Source of the DNA: Callipepla californica brunnescens
Taxonomy: Eukaryota; Chordata; Aves; Galliformes; Odontophoridae
Assembly (NCBI GenBank): GCA_023055505.1
Contig: JALIRH010000007.1
Coordinates: forward strand, 28,377,720 to 28,441,719
Direction of reading: 5' to 3'
Length of the DNA: 64,000 nucleotides
Part shown: one piece after another, positions 21,659-35,619 of the stretch
Position numbering within the stretch: the stretch's first letter is position 1
Layout of the letters: each line of letters begins with the position of its first letter
The notes under the pieces: generated by a model
Told to the model about the DNA's origin: nothing
Database searches by the model: none
The model's input: the letters and a program-made list of their open reading frames with translations, nothing else
Made by a program: the position numbers and the translations under genes

Positions 21659-24511
21659 GCCCATCCTGCTGGTGGGAAACTGAGGCAGGGAACAAAACTT
21701 AATCGGTTCTCACCCACTGCAAGGGAGCCCATGGTAGAATAGAGACTGGGGCTGAGCATGTGGCTGAGCAACCCTCCAGCATGCTGCTGAGGTGTCAGCA
21801 CTGCATGCCCTGCGGGCAGCAGAGAAGGAGATCATTCCTTCTGGCTTTTCTTCTTGATTCCTACCAGGATAGTAGATCCCTCCCCTTCGCCAATTTCATT
21901 GTTCTCCTGAGATCAAGTAGTCCAGGACATTCTGTCCTTAAAGACAAAATGGAAAAATGAGCAGAAATAATGCTGTAAGTTGGAGAATATTACACTTAAT
22001 GAGGAGGACTACCTGCTTTGCCTCCCCCTGCACTGACCAAGAAAGTCATGACCAATAAAGCCGGGTAGATATGTGACTGGATGCTGGTGCCTGAATGCAT
22101 TAGTCAATTTTAATCTTTTTGTGTTGGAATAATTACAGCATCAACTGTGCCCTTTCTGTCTGAGAGAAAGTTTATGATTCTTGGAAGCACCTGTGTGAGA
22201 AAAATGGCTTTTATTGATGTGTTTCCACAGGATGCTTCTGCTGAGCATTGCTCATGGCCCTAGAGCACCAGAAAGCGATGTCCCCACTCAGAGCATCCCC
22301 AGGTCTGTGTGAGGACACAGACATCCCAGGCTGCAGGACAACCAGGCTGTGATGTTTTGTGATGCAAAGCCAGCGCCTCACAGATCCAGATCAGCTCCAC
22401 TCCTCTTGTACCCAATTTGCTAGACACAGATGTGGCTCACAATCGGCCTTCCCTCTTCTCCTTTTGGATGACAAGTGGTTTTAATGCTTACCTGCATGGA
22501 TAAATAAATATTTTTCCTAGGAATAAATGTACTTATTTATTTATTTAGGAGAAAATCAGAGTCCTGAACCTAAAGAAGATCACTAAATTCACTGTGCTGT
22601 GCTGGCTGTGGGATGGTGTCTGGCAGGTGAGCCTACTGCCGACATGTTTATTTAATTGCAGCATTTCTCAATTTCATACCAATAAAAGGCTGCTCATGTG
22701 TAAACTTCCTAAACAAAGGAGGCTGCCAATGGGCCTGACAACGTTTCCTTGGTAACATTTCTTAGCTTTTACCCCAGTGATTGATATCCAAGGATAGCCA
22801 TTTGCTTTCTTCAGCCGAGCAGGAGAACAGGGCTTGATGATTCCTTTCCTGGCTCCTGGAAGCTGAGAAGAGAAGCAATCCATTACAGTTGCTGTGGTTT
22901 ACTCATTATTTATAGGGGGGAAAAAAAAAGGAAAAGAATAAAAAAGCAGTGGAAAAGAAAAAGCAAACAACAACCCAAGAAAAACAGCAGACCAATTGCA
23001 CTTGGCACCCGGTCCAAACAAACCTGTGGCTGACTGAAATACTCTTTCACTTTGAAGAGCTTCAGCTCAGCCTGCTGATGTGTGCGTAGTGCTGGCTGCA
23101 GCCTGACCACATTTCTTTGCCATCCCCTTTGCTTTGCTTGATTAAAACCCTTTTGTGGGGGTGTTGTTTCTCTGCTTGTTTCGGCGTGTGCCCTCAGTGC
23201 ACCCTACCTTGGAAAACAAAACCAGCTGCAGGCTGGCTCTGCTCTGGGGTGCCAGCAAGATCTCCAGAATTAACACAACCAAGGAAAATGGTGCCTGCAA
23301 GTCCAATCGGAGCTCACCCAGCAGCAGCTGTGGGTGTATGAAGGGGGGCACCTTCCAAAGGTGGAAGAATTTATGGCATGTTTGAACAACTCCAACCCCA
23401 GGGGTCTGGCAAGGGAGTCAGACTGCTCCTGCACCTCAGAAATCATTGCAGCCAAGCAAAAAGAGACAAACTCATAAAAGAACAGATCTGTTTTTCAGAT
23501 GGTTGGACACCTGAGAGCTTCATCCTTTCTTTCTCTCCCTTTTCCTGCAATTTATCCCAGCTCCTCCCAAGACTCTCCAATCACAGGTCCATTTTTCCTC
23601 CTAACTCCATCACACTTCTTTCTCATTTTCTCTTCTGTGCTGCAGCACCCAAGTGCCACCCAGAACAGAAGCCAAGGTGGCTGTGGCAGCTGATGGCTAT
23701 CACCCCAGCCTGGGCATGGGTCCTCATGGAGAAGGTGGCCCGCAGTGGCTGGGGTGGCTAAGGACACACAGTGAGATCACAGCACATCTCATTCCTGTTG
23801 GGAGAGGGGTGAAATCGATGAACGCACAACAAATCAATGCTGTTGGGTTGAGTTCTTTTTTCTTTCCCTTTTGAAAGGCAATCTTTTCCATTAAGATGTT
23901 GGCTGCTGCTCCATTTATAGTTCATAGTTAACCATCAGTGCTAGGCGATACGCAAGGCCTGAGGAAAAGCAAAATTAAACAAATATGGACTGTAATTGAT
24001 CCAGTAAGTCATATAATCATAAGATACAAGTGGGAGATTTTATTTTTGTAAGCTGAGTACCTTATTTTCCAAAGCCTGAGATACAGTCACACACTACAGA
24101 AGCATTATATTGCTTATAAAATTATCCAGTCCTTTTTATAAGCCAGCACCAGTACACCCTGTCCCAAATAACTCTTTTTAAGATGCACTCCATGGCTGTA
24201 CTGTGCACATAATTATTCCTCTTAGTTTTTCCCTGAGATTTGTTTCACCCAGTGCCTCCTCTTTCCAGTGACAGATTGCCCGTACCTGTGGGCATAAATA
24301 AAGTGTGTCAGTCCTCTGAGGGCACCTCCACCTCCCAGCCTCTGCACCCCTGTCGCTGCTTGTATGTCCTAAACAAAAACATTTTGGTGGATGGGTTTGG
24401 GAGGGGAACAGGGGAAGAAAGAGAATTTCCATATGTTTCCTGAGCCAAGCAGCTCTCAGAAAAGCCCCTTTATTTCCCCTCCTGACACAAAATACCTGCT
24501 GTAAGGAGCCT
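21659..24511. other. Unique intergenic sequence
   Basis: No gene recognised. An A-rich patch lies near 22917-22970. Open frames around 23117-23874 overlap on both strands without support. Confidence 0.5.
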
Positions 24512-24579
24512 GCTTTGGCAGGGAGGTTGGACTCAATGATCTCTAGAGGTCCCTTCCAACCCCTGCAATTCTGTAACTG
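24512..24579 (+). mobile_element. CR1 LINE 3' terminus only
   Basis: A very short + strand CR1 tail: gggaggttggactcaatgat, ctctagaggtcccttccaac, and ccctgcaattctgtaactgt. This is the extreme 3' end, a heavily 5'-truncated insertion. Confidence 0.9.
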
Positions 24580-26880
24580 TGAAATACAACCACTGGAACA
24601 TCAAAGCCAGCGGCATTTTTCTCTGCCTGCCAGTCATCCCTTTCGACATGGAGTAAAAGATACACAGCTAAATGCAAAGACATGCATTGTTGAAGCTACA
24701 TCACTTGTCACAGGCACTCTCTCTCCACTTAGAGCACCAAAATGGAACTTTTCCCACATGCCACAGGAACAGGTTAGGTAACTGAAAGCCTTCAGACTCT
24801 GCAGATCCCAGCAAACATCATTGTGTTGGTATGTCCATGCTTCATGGCTTTACCTGTGCTCACATGGATGAGGGGCAACTCAGAAAAATCAGCTTCAGGG
24901 AGCAGGTAGCAGGTTGAAAGATATTCAGGATCACTGGTGCTCCCTGGTTTCATCTGAACCCTGCTAGAGTGGATGTGGTCGGTGAATTACTGTGATGTGA
25001 GGGAGCGTAAACTCAGTTTTCAGTGACATAGACCTAAACGTTGCACAGCAGAGAAAGACCTGGAGAAAGGGTGGTATCTGAGAAAGAAGACTCCTGGTTG
25101 TGTTTGGATCACAGTCTGAGGCTTTGCTCATCTGGAAGAGAGGGCTTTCCAGCTGAAGCAGGTCAGTCTGACTGTTCAGGATACATGCTCCCATCCGTGC
25201 CCGAGCTGGTGAAACAAGCATACTGTAAATCACCCCCTTCCTTGCAGCACTCTTTTTCTCCAAACAACAGAAACCAGAAGCTGCCAAGGTGCTGATATGA
25301 TAAGGGGAGCAGAAGAGAGACGAGGTCAGAAGTACCCTTGTTGCCGCCTTCCTGGCTGTAAGCACTCGATCTGTGCTGCTCTAAAAGCCAAGGCAGGACC
25401 AGATGCTCTAAAAAGCTGTATTAGCTATGTCAGACCCTTGCCCTTTCTACCTGGATTCATATGGCACGTAGCTAGGGAAACTGAGCATGCTGCAGATGCC
25501 TTGGTGAGAAATGTCTCTGCTGAGAGATGGTTCAGACACAGGACATCTATTCTGCAAGGAATTCTGACATTTCCAAAAGTTTGGTCTGGCAGAAAAAATG
25601 AGTAATTTCCCTTCTCCCCCAAAAGGAAAATCTGCGGGGAGGCAAAGAAAGGGAAAAAAAAAAAAAAAAAACGTCTGGGAAAAAATCAAACCATTCCTAT
25701 TATTTATTTCCCCTGGTGCAGAACAGAGGAACAGCTGCCTCTGTCTCCTGAGGATGCCCTAGCCAGGAGCTGAGCAGTCGCCGGTCCCAGCGAGCTCCTG
25801 CGGCTTTGGGCTCTGTGGCAGAGCCAAGCCCCAGCTGAGGCCGGGGACATTGTCCTTATCCCAGCATCACCACAGTGCACAGCCTATGTTGGTTTTATTG
25901 CTCTCCCAGATTTTGGACCAAAGCTGGTTTTGATGGAAAATTCCTTGCTTTCCTTTCTTGGTGTTGTTTGCATGGCATGCTGTCACACCCAGGTTTGCTC
26001 CTTTAGAGAGATAGTATTATTCATCTGAAAGGAGGGAAAAAATGTCAACGCAGATCATCATACTTTTGGGTAGAATCACTGAGTCTCACTCCTCAGCCAC
26101 GATGACAGCACTGTTGGAGAATGAGAGAGACTGTGCCGGAATACTGGAAGAAACAACCTGTTAAGATGACTGGCTCACTGCTCGGACCGAAATGGCAACG
26201 TTTGAACACAAAATACACTCGGAGATGATTAAGCTGGGGAACTGAAATGATATGTGAAACCAATTCTCATTAATATCAGACTAAAACGCATAGCCTTGTA
26301 CAAGGGAGAGAAATCTCCATGCTCCCAGTAATGGAGATCAGTGCCTTAATGATCATTACATGACTAAAACTATACACTGATACCGCAGCAGGTCACGGGG
26401 GTCAAAGCAAATGCTTCTTTCTTTGTATTACACGCTTTTATGTCTTCATTTACTCCACCAATTCTCTCATTATTTCCTCCTCATCTGCTATTCACAAGTG
26501 TAATTTCTGTGGCCAGGGCTCCCTCCTCTCACCAAGAGGCAATCAATGCCCAACATCTGCCTCCTGCGAGGACTCGTGTGCAGTGAGATGTGTCCAGCAA
26601 GCTGCTCCAGGCCTTGTTCACCGGCCTGGTGAGGGGACAAGGATGTGACATTCAGAGTCGAGGCTTCCACCTGTGTTAATAAGCCACTGATGAGGAAAAT
26701 GACAGCACAAATTAACCGAGCCTGCTCGTGAAAAAGAGCACTCCTGTGTGGGTGGGATGGAGCTGTGGGCTTGGCTGGGGCACAAAGAAGAAAACAAGTG
26801 GGGGAGCTCAGCCTCTCCCAGCGCTCTTCTAATGTTTGCCCTACAGTAAATGGAGATTTCTTGGCATTTACCCTAGTCAT
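24580..26880. other. Unique intergenic sequence
   Basis: No gene or named repeat. There is a pure A run of 18 at 25654-25671. Open frames of 100-133 codons near 24.96-25.6 kb lie on opposite strands and look accidental. Confidence 0.5.
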
Positions 26881-27050
26881 ATAATCATGGAATCTTTAAT
26901 GTTGGAAAAGATCTCTAAGGTCACCTAGTCCAACCCCAACCCATCACCACTGTGCCCACTAACCGTGTCCCTGAGTGCCACATCCACACGGTTCTTGAAC
27001 ACCTCCAGGGACAGTGACTCTACCACCTCCCTGGGCACCTTATTCCAATG
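26881..27050 (-). mobile_element. CR1 LINE 3' end, antisense
   Basis: Reverse complement of a CR1 tail: ataatcatggaatctttaat, ggaaaagatctctaaggtca, cctagtccaaccccaaccca, then caccacctccctgggcacc-like sequence. 5'-truncated antisense copy. Confidence 0.93.
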
Positions 27051-28987
27051 AAGCAAAGCCAAATCTTTCCCTCTTCTTCCTCCAGAATAAAATCAAAATC
27101 TGATGATCAGCTATTAGCCCATCCAGCCTTGGTCCATGAGCAGGAAACCCTGCCCATCCTCTCTCCATGCATGCACACACTGGGGCAGCACAGCTATTTT
27201 CACAGCACTCTCCTCAGCCTTGGATGGGCAATAGCCAGGGGAAAAGAGCTTACTCCTTTCTCACAATGCTGAACAGTTTGGGTTTGTCATGTAGCAGTGT
27301 TGCCATACAAAACAGTGACCTCCCATCAGTTTTAAACAAATCGTCGTCTGGGTCAGGAGGGGAAACAACCATGTTTTTCCTTCTTTTTGTTTGGTTTATT
27401 TTTGTTCTCTTCCTTTTATTTCCTGATTCAATACTGCCTGCCTTCCCCTGTTCTTTACTAGCTGGCATTTCCTACTCCTGGGCTGTCTGCAAAGGAAAGC
27501 TATCTAACTCTGAAATTTAATAAAAGCCTCTTAAGTGATTTGGGAGTGCGTAGGAGAGAGAGATCTTTAAAAGCAAACATTACTGCTGGGGTGTACATGT
27601 AGCTTAATAGGATTTTCTTTGTGAATCTGAGCTCTTAATAAGACAATTCAAGATTAAGAAAGAAAGGAAAGATTTTATTTATTTAGGTATCCATCTAAAC
27701 ATGCTTTTGTTCCTTTCAGGGAAAAGTGTGCCAAAAGATAGCCTGCATCCTAATAATATTAAGTTGGGATTGTACATTTTTCATCAGTTCACTGTAAAAC
27801 ATCATTTCCCCGTTCTCTCTGCTGATTTGTCTGTAATTTTGCTTTTTCCTTTACCCATTCTGTCCTCCAAATTTCTTTCATCACTCCCCAGTTTGTTTGT
27901 GTTGGTTTTTTTTCTTAATCCTCTAAGACCAGGCTGCTGCTTTCTGGATGGCTGAGAGGAGTGTGAAAATGACTAGCACCAGACTTACTCACTTCTTCCC
28001 CTGTGTTTGCCCTGGATCACTGGGACAGACCAAAGCTCTGCAGATGAAAAGATGCCCACAAGCTACTCTGAGTGAGCTCCTATTCAGGATCCTTCCATGC
28101 AGTGTATGTTTTTCCTAAAACAGGATGCACCAACCCAGCAGCCCCTGTAGAAAGATAAGCAATTTAATTATAGCCAAGAGATAAAAGCAGAAATGGCTCT
28201 CAGACAAAAACTCTGGCGATTGTATCTGAAGTCATGTGAAAGGACACCCACTGAGGAAAAAGGAACTCGGCACTGATAGCGTAAGAAACTACTGCATGAA
28301 ATATCTTTTCCTAGGGTTTTTTTTTTCCAAAATAAAAAACCTGAGAGCTTGTATCAAAGGCTCTTGGCTCTGTGTGGCATGTGTTTCTTCCCCTTCTTAG
28401 GCTCTCCATGGCATCCAGGCCTGATCATGTTCTGATATAGTGCAAATGAAGTGTAAGAGAATAGAGAAAATGCCATATTTTGGAATGAAATTACTGCAGC
28501 ATGTAAAAAATAGAGTGAATTGCAAGGAACATCAGAAGGGTCTTTAGAGAGCGTGATAACTGGACAATATTATGGCAAATGAAACAGAGTGTGAAAACTC
28601 CAGGAGGCAATGGAGAACAGAAGAAATAATTGACTGCAGTCACTCTGAGGAAGGAGGATAGCAGTACCATCAAGCGACACTAAATAAAGGTGGCTTGTCA
28701 GTGGTGGTCCAAAAAGAAGTTGGAGAGAAGCTAAACTGTGGATAGAAAGTGTTACTGGGTAAAGCTGACATTATAATGTAAATAAATGTTGTGCTCTGTC
28801 TTTGGATGCTGAATCTGTGTATGGTCACCATAGCAAGGCAATGATGTAGCAGCAGCAGAGAGGAGTTAAAAAAGGCAGGCAGCAAGGAAGGGGCAGGGAG
28901 TCCTGGGGTCTCACCTGTAGCATGAAGGCAATGCTGGAGCTTACAAAGCCATACTGGTGCAAAGAGTGCTGAGGAGAGAAACATGGT
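27051..28987. other. Unique intergenic sequence
   Basis: AT-rich, with no supported gene or repeat. Pyrimidine-rich patches near 27370-27430 and 27830-27920 produce hydrophobic open frames that I consider compositional. Confidence 0.5.
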
Positions 28988-29130
28988 GAGCTGGATCAGG
29001 CTGCCCCGAGAAGCAATGGATGACCCATGCTTGGAGGTGTTCAAGGCCAGGTTGGATGGAACCCTGGGCAGCCTGAGCTGGTGGGTGGCACTCCTGCCCA
29101 TGGCACGGGGTTGGAGTTCTGTAGTCTTAG
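28988..29130 (+). mobile_element. CR1 LINE fragment
   Basis: A + strand CR1 3'-UTR piece: gctggatcaggctgccccga, gaggtgttcaaggccaggtt-type sequence, ggatggaaccctgggcagcc and tgagctggtgggtggcactc. The terminal part is degraded. Confidence 0.88.
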
Positions 29131-29602
29131 AGGACCGAGGCCAGCAGTAGCTGCTGTGCTGTCAGGCACCATGCATTGCCCTGGACACATGGTGATGCTG
29201 TGGGAGGAAAGGGGAAGACAAAGTCACTTCTGAACAAATCTGCCACCATGCAGCTTTTCTGACCACAGTTTGTTTATCTGCCTCCCTCTGGAGGAGCAGA
29301 GATCTCACCTCCCTGCCTGCCTCCTCCTTCGCAGCTATGGCATCTCTAATGCAATTAACTCACTGGCTTCCATTTCACGCATTTTGGATGCTAGTGAAGT
29401 CAAGTCTTGACTTCAGTAAAACCATTTGCAGCAGTGAGAATGACCAAAATGAAAAAGTTCACCAGCAATTTGCAGCAGTTGCTCACATTTCAACTCAGGG
29501 CTGAGCAGTTTTTTGAGCCAAAAAGATTCAGACACTCTATATGCGGGACTGTTGCATTCTCCTAAAGCAATGAATGATTCATTCCAGTCGTGACTGAAAA
29601 GC
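29131..29602. other. Unique intergenic sequence
   Basis: No gene or repeat recognised. The tract is crossed by the left part of a 177-codon minus-strand open frame that I do not accept as a gene. Confidence 0.45.
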
Positions 29603-29763
29603 TTAGGGCTTGCCTGCAATTGGAAATTTACCAGAAGAGTTATTCTGGAATAACTCTTGGGGTAGCAGCTCTTCTGGGATGAAAATACCCACACAGCATT
29701 TGGTAAGAGTGGGGTTATTCTGGAAGGGCTACTCTGGTACATTTGCAAGCGTAGACTTCCTAA
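29603..29763. mobile_element. Palindromic MITE-like DNA element
   Basis: The two ends are imperfect inverted repeats: ttagggcttgcctgcaa at the left faces tttgcaagcgtagacttcctaa at the right, and further in, aaatttaccaga faces the reverse complement of tctggtacattt. Inside is a perfect 24-bp palindrome at 29635-29658 (11-bp arms, 2-bp spacer) and repeats of the motif ttattctgg. This layout resembles short non-autonomous hAT-type elements of sauropsids with ends like tagggcttgtctac. No clear 8-bp target duplication is seen, so the exact ends are uncertain. Confidence 0.5.
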
Positions 29764-32700
29764 CACTGCCTCACTGGTTATCCCAGCTGTGGGGTTTGCA
29801 ATGAGGAGGTATGAAAGGTATTTGTTTTGGTGTCTGAACATAATAGTTGATCTGATCTGCAACTGCATTTTGGAGAGATCCATAAAAATAAATGAGTAGA
29901 AACAACATAGAAAATCATTAGCGCCAAGCCAGTACACTAGTGGCACAATGGAACTTGTTTTATCACCTAATTTTTAACTTAAGTTTTCCATCAGAGATCA
30001 TCTGGGACATAAGGATACACTGCTATAGTTCTGTCATATTTCTTTCTGGTTTCATATTAGAGCTGCTAGTAGAGTGAAGAACTAAAATATTAGGAACTGA
30101 TTGTGGCCCTTGCTACTTCTCAGCACTGTCATTTCACCCCCTGTCCCCAAACTGACAGTGCAGCACCAGAATGCTTCTGTACAAACAAGAAAGATGGAGA
30201 GCCCCTCAAATGCTTTGTTTCCCATTTCTTTCCCCCACAGTGCTAGCTGGGAGACCAAGTCTCAAACCTAGCAGAGCCTGCCCAGATTAAGAGTCACTCA
30301 CTGTGACACTGGCTTCCTTCAGTTGAGGTGAAGACCATGAAGCACTGCTCTGGAAAACACCTGCCCCCATATCTGTGGGTACTCCCGGCCAGTGGGGTAT
30401 CACAGTCTCACAGTGTCACACACACACTAAAATATGAGACATTAAGTTGAGTGGGAAGCAATTTTGAAAAAGGCTGTTAAATTCTTTAGGTCAGAGGCAT
30501 GTGTATGCATGCAGGAGTGCCTTTTGGTTTTGCTAATGCCTGAAGATCTTCTGCTGGCTGAACACGGCTGTTGAGAGGGCTCTTGCCCCTTGGGAAGATG
30601 AGCCCCGAGCACAGCAAATGCAGTGAGGCTCAGGATTCAGCACTCCTGGTATTTCTCATTTAAAAGACAACAGCAACACGCAAGACAAAACAAAGCTTTT
30701 ATGTCCTCAGGGAACACAAAGAAAGCACCAGCAGACACAATTCCTCTTTTTTTCCAGAACTCTGCAGCTACCTTTAAAAGCCAGCTGTTGGCAGTGCCAT
30801 GACCAGATCCAGATCCAGTGCCATCCCCTTCCATTGGGTGGGAGTACCAGAGCAGGAGCTGGCTGGGGGAAGGAATCAGAAAGAAATAAAACTTTACTAC
30901 CTGGGTGATAGCCTTTATTGTTGGGTTCTTAAAATATTCCTGTGGCCCAACATATGCCATAAAGACAGTTTAAACTCTTAATGGATAAACAAACATAAAC
31001 AGCAATGCACAGGCAGGATTTAAGACCATCCACAAACAGTTCATTTGCAGGCATTGTAAACTGGCAGGAGCACATTAAAATCTATGCATATTGCTGGAGA
31101 AAGTATAACTGGGAAGGGAGCCTAGAACATCTCACATGTTTCTGCCCCAAGACAAATGTATTCTGGGCAAAGATTACCCATGTAATGACTAAAATTTACA
31201 TCCAAGCTTGGGAGAGCTGGTTTTCAGTATCTTGGGTGACAGGGGGACAGGAAATCTCCATGAATGCAACAAAGGCTGTAACAAAGGATTTGTGTCCTGA
31301 AGGTTGGAGGAGCAGCAAAAGCCTCCAAGCATGACCAAGCCATGTGTCCCACCTCACATAGAGCAACGCGAGGTAGGCGACTTCCATGGGTTCTTCTGGG
31401 GGGATGCTGTGCCAGGCAGGCCAGAGCTTGTCCTCAGCCCTCTCACTGCCACAAGCTTCTTCTGGGCTTGCAGGGATTTATTAGAGCAGTCCAAGAAGGG
31501 AGCAGCTTAGTGACAATGGATCGTGGTATTCAAATGTGGATGCTGCAGGTGAGCTCTGTACTGCAACCCAAATGCTCTGATGAAACTAAAATCCTACACT
31601 GCCCAAACCATTCCTGCGCAGTACACAGCACAATACTTCATATTCATCATAGTACCCTTGATGCCCACCAGCTCTTCCTGTAAACTGGCACCACTTCATC
31701 GCTCCTGTGAGGCCTAGAGGCATGACTGCAGCAATCAAATCCAGAGCTTTGCCTGCTTGCCAATGGAGAACCAAGCACAGTTCTGGTATATCTGGGGAGC
31801 ACAGTGCTAGTTTTAATGAAACACTGTGGCTATATTTAGTCTCATGATGCTTTTAACAGTGAAACGGCAGAGAACACTTTTACTCCTGCTCCATTGCTGC
31901 GTCTCCAGAGTCAACAGAGTCAAAATTGCATCATAAGGAGTGCATACTATCTACAGTAGATGAAGGCTAGGGAGGTCTTATTTTCTGGATACATTTCAGC
32001 AGATGGAATTTATCTGTAAGCCCAATACAAGCATGGCAAGAGAAAAAAAGGAGATGCTTGTCACCAGTAGTTTGTAAAAATTGAGATTTACTTTTTAATG
32101 CATGTGCTTATTCCAGGAACCTGAATTGTTGGAGCTAGTATTTTCCTAATCAACACTATACTCTGTGTACTCTCTTTCAGAGTGATACATTCCCTGGCTC
32201 ATGAATAGACAGTAGCTTGTTTCCTCTTTCCCACCTGGAAGAGGAAAAAATGCCTTTCCACTTTGGGCTGTGAGGAGCAGAGATTAACTAGATGTTATGA
32301 GAAGACCACAGGAGCTGGAGGACATTCCTGGTGCTATGCTGCTAGAGGCCAACCTATGGCTGGGCTGAAAAGAGAAGAATGAGATGGAAGACTACCCAGT
32401 GGTGAAGATGGTCATAAGGGTTATCCACTCCCTACCAGGGGTCAGGGTGAGAGGGGACTGTGATAAGACCATGGGGTCCCTGTGCTGTGCTCACACTAGA
32501 GCTGGAGAGCAAGGCAAGCAGGCTTTGCCTCTCTGCAAAGATCTCACATTTATTATTATTTCCCTCTGATGGGTGCTTTTGTTGGTGTTCTCTGTGCAGA
32601 CAGCTAGCAACTGCAGGGATTGGTATACCTGGAAGTTTGACTCAAACTTGCTTTGATGTTCCAATAACAAGATATTAAAGCTGCAACAATTGTTATGTTA

Positions 32701-35599
32701 ACAGGCTGTGGTGTTTGTTTTAGTTTAAGGCTTACATCTTCTACAGTTCAGCATGAGGTTCCCTGCTCTTTATGAAAAAAATTAAAGCAGCAGTGTTCCC
32801 TCAGTGCTCTGTTTATGTATTTATCTTTTAATCCTTTACCAAAGGTACTATTAAAAATAGGAAGTTGCAAAAAAGATCCAGTATATCTTTGCTGTAAGTG
32901 TGCTGAATATGATTACCAACTCAACAAACATTTAAAATACATTTACTGACCCTCATACCTTCCTGAAATTGATGTACGCTTTATATCAGAGATTAACTGA
33001 ATTTCCATATTATCACCATTATCTGTAAATATAAAGGGCATGAAGTCTTCCTGTAAGAGTGAGAAATAGATCAAATTGCATGAAATGGTAGCAGATGTTA
33101 TTTTTCTCCAAGAAATTCATTTAAATGAGCTGCACAAAAACCTGCAGAAAGAATTGGGGAACTAAGTCTATGCTCCTTCTAGAAAAATCAGTTTGTGGCA
33201 GTTGCGTTATGGAAGCACGATCTAACAAAAAAGAACTGAAAACTCCAGTTTCTGTAGGAATAAGCCAGTTTTAAAATATAATTGATTTGCGAGCGATGTC
33301 CTCAGCAGACTGAAGGGTGGTTGAAAGTAGTTGTTTTTCCAACCTGCAGAAAGTCCTGCCCAGAGCTCAGAGGCCATTTGCTGTCCGATGACTTTCAAGA
33401 ACTTGTAAGTCTCCCCTTAACATTGCAGGAGAAAAATAAGACTGCCCCAAGCACGCAGCCATACCTTTATCAGCAGATCAAAGACTGCATTTCCATAGCA
33501 GAATTTCTTTCTCTCCAAACAACTCATCTATCTTTTGATGCCATCCGCACAGATACATCCTGTCCTGACTTGGTCAAGGTGTCACTTCCACTGAGGTGAA
33601 TATTCATCATGTTCCCACTGCCCTATCCCATCTGATCTCAAACTGCACTGACTGTTTCTCACACCTAAATTGGGTTGTTGTGTGTAATCTGAACAGTGGC
33701 AGCTTTTGGTGGTTTGTACTGCTTGGCTCCACCTTGCCCCATCCCATGACTGCCAAGCATCTCAAATATGACTACACCCCTAAGATGCAGTAGAACAATT
33801 AGAAATCAATGAAAGAAAAAGCTGGTGTGCAGGTTAAAAAAAGAGAGGAGAAACAGTAACAAGACCAAGCAATGCAGATTGGTTGTTTTTGTTTTTTTTT
33901 TTCCACTTTCCACCATTGCTCCTGTAATTTAACGGGATGTTCAAACTCACAAGGAGGAAGGTCGTAGGAGGGTCATGTCTGTTCCCAAGAGACCTGGCAA
34001 CCATCTCTGTAGAGCCAGAGGTGGGGTCCCACCATCCTTCACCCAGGGAGAGGACTGCTTCCCATACAAGCTCCGGCTCTCACTCCCAGCTAAATCTCCA
34101 TTTATTCATTTTAAATTCTTATAATCTCCCTACACAGAAGTAGAGTACACTCCAGGGACATCCTCTCTTTCATTGCTAAAACAGACTGATGAGAAATTCA
34201 CCCTTTCTCTCCTAAGATCACTTCCCCATCCTCTTATCATTACAGGCAGATCCAGCCCATAAGCTCAGCTGTGTCAGCTCAGCAGCTTCTTCTTAACACA
34301 GGCGCTTGCCAGAGAAACAGAAACTGCAGATTTCCTGGAGCTTATTATGGGAGAGATTTCTCTGGTGACCCAGTGGGGTCCCTCTGAGGGGTCTCAGAAT
34401 GGGAAGCAGGATTCAGTCCACAGCTTGCTGCCTATGGGCAGAGAGTAGCAGCAAGAAACTCAGTCCCATGGGAGCAAAATGTACCAAAGCCTCCCGAGCC
34501 CCCGCATTTCCAAAAGACAACAAAGCAGACCTAAATAACCTATTCTTTGGAATGAAAAGCATATGCAATAGGAGAGACCCTCAGTGGCAACTTAACAAAG
34601 CTTTGTTGACTGCAGTGAAACTTCTCAGACATAGCCCTTAAATGCTTCTTTTTTTTTGAGTGTATATTCACTGTTTATAAAGGAAGGCTTACTTTAGCAC
34701 TGTAAAGCACTCTATAAAAGCTTGTAGCAGAACTGTATTTTTCCTATGAACCAGGCTGCAGTGGTTCTTGGACCTACTAGCACAAGTCCAGCCATAGCCA
34801 CATATGTTTGACAGGGCTGAGATGATCCCAGTTGGAGGATATTAGTCTTCTCTGAAGACATGTCCCTCCTCAGCTTTTTTGTTATGGCATTGGACATGGT
34901 GGGGAAAATGATGCTTCCTAGCAGCAGAGGAGCAGGTGGTCACCAACACTCTGTCTCTACATGGGAGGTGAAGAGAAAGTTCTACCTCCAGAGGGAAGAG
35001 CACAGGAGAAGCAACCTGAAGGGACCACCATGAGAACATGCTGCCCCCACAGTCATCACCAACGGACTATGGGTAGATTCCCTATTCCCACCTCTGAGAT
35101 TTGCAAAATCAGCTGCAGCTCAATATGGGTGCAAAGTAGCCAAAAACCTGCCAATCAAACACCCAGTAAGTGCAGCTCCCACTGTTCTTGCCTCAGCTGC
35201 TCAGCATTAGGTGAAAAGGACTGACTACAAGGAGCATCACTTAGGTCCCATTAAGGGCACAGCTGTCAGGGAGTGTCTTGTCAACCCCAATAGCCTGAAA
35301 GTGTAGTGGATCAACTCAGGACACTTCAGCCCTTCAGAGCATGTAAGGCACTGTCTGGCTCAGGCTGTCACATAGCAGCGGCGGCTTACAAAGTGGCAAG
35401 AGGTTAGGGGTGCAGTTTCTGTTTGTTTTAAAAAATGCTTTAATGTAACAGCTATGCCCAGAACAGGAGGTAGCATGAAATAGTAAACTGTCACTTATTT
35501 TTCCAATGCATTTTGAATACTGAACATGAAAACAGCTTAGGACTTCAGTAGAGGTTTAAAAGCCCCCCTTTTCTTTCTCTTTTTTCTTTCTATTTTTTT

Positions 35600-35619
35600 A
35601 TTTTATTTTATTTTATTTT
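35600..35619. repeat. (ATTTT)n microsatellite
   Basis: Four consecutive ATTTT units within a T-rich stretch, directly visible. Confidence 0.85.

Noticed and set aside
21662..21700. MIR-like words (gggaaactgaggcag)
   Set aside because: Only one short match and no core or tail of a MIR element nearby.
29413..29946. 177-codon minus-strand open frame
   Set aside because: It runs straight through the palindromic MITE-like element, has no recognised family and no splice or promoter context.
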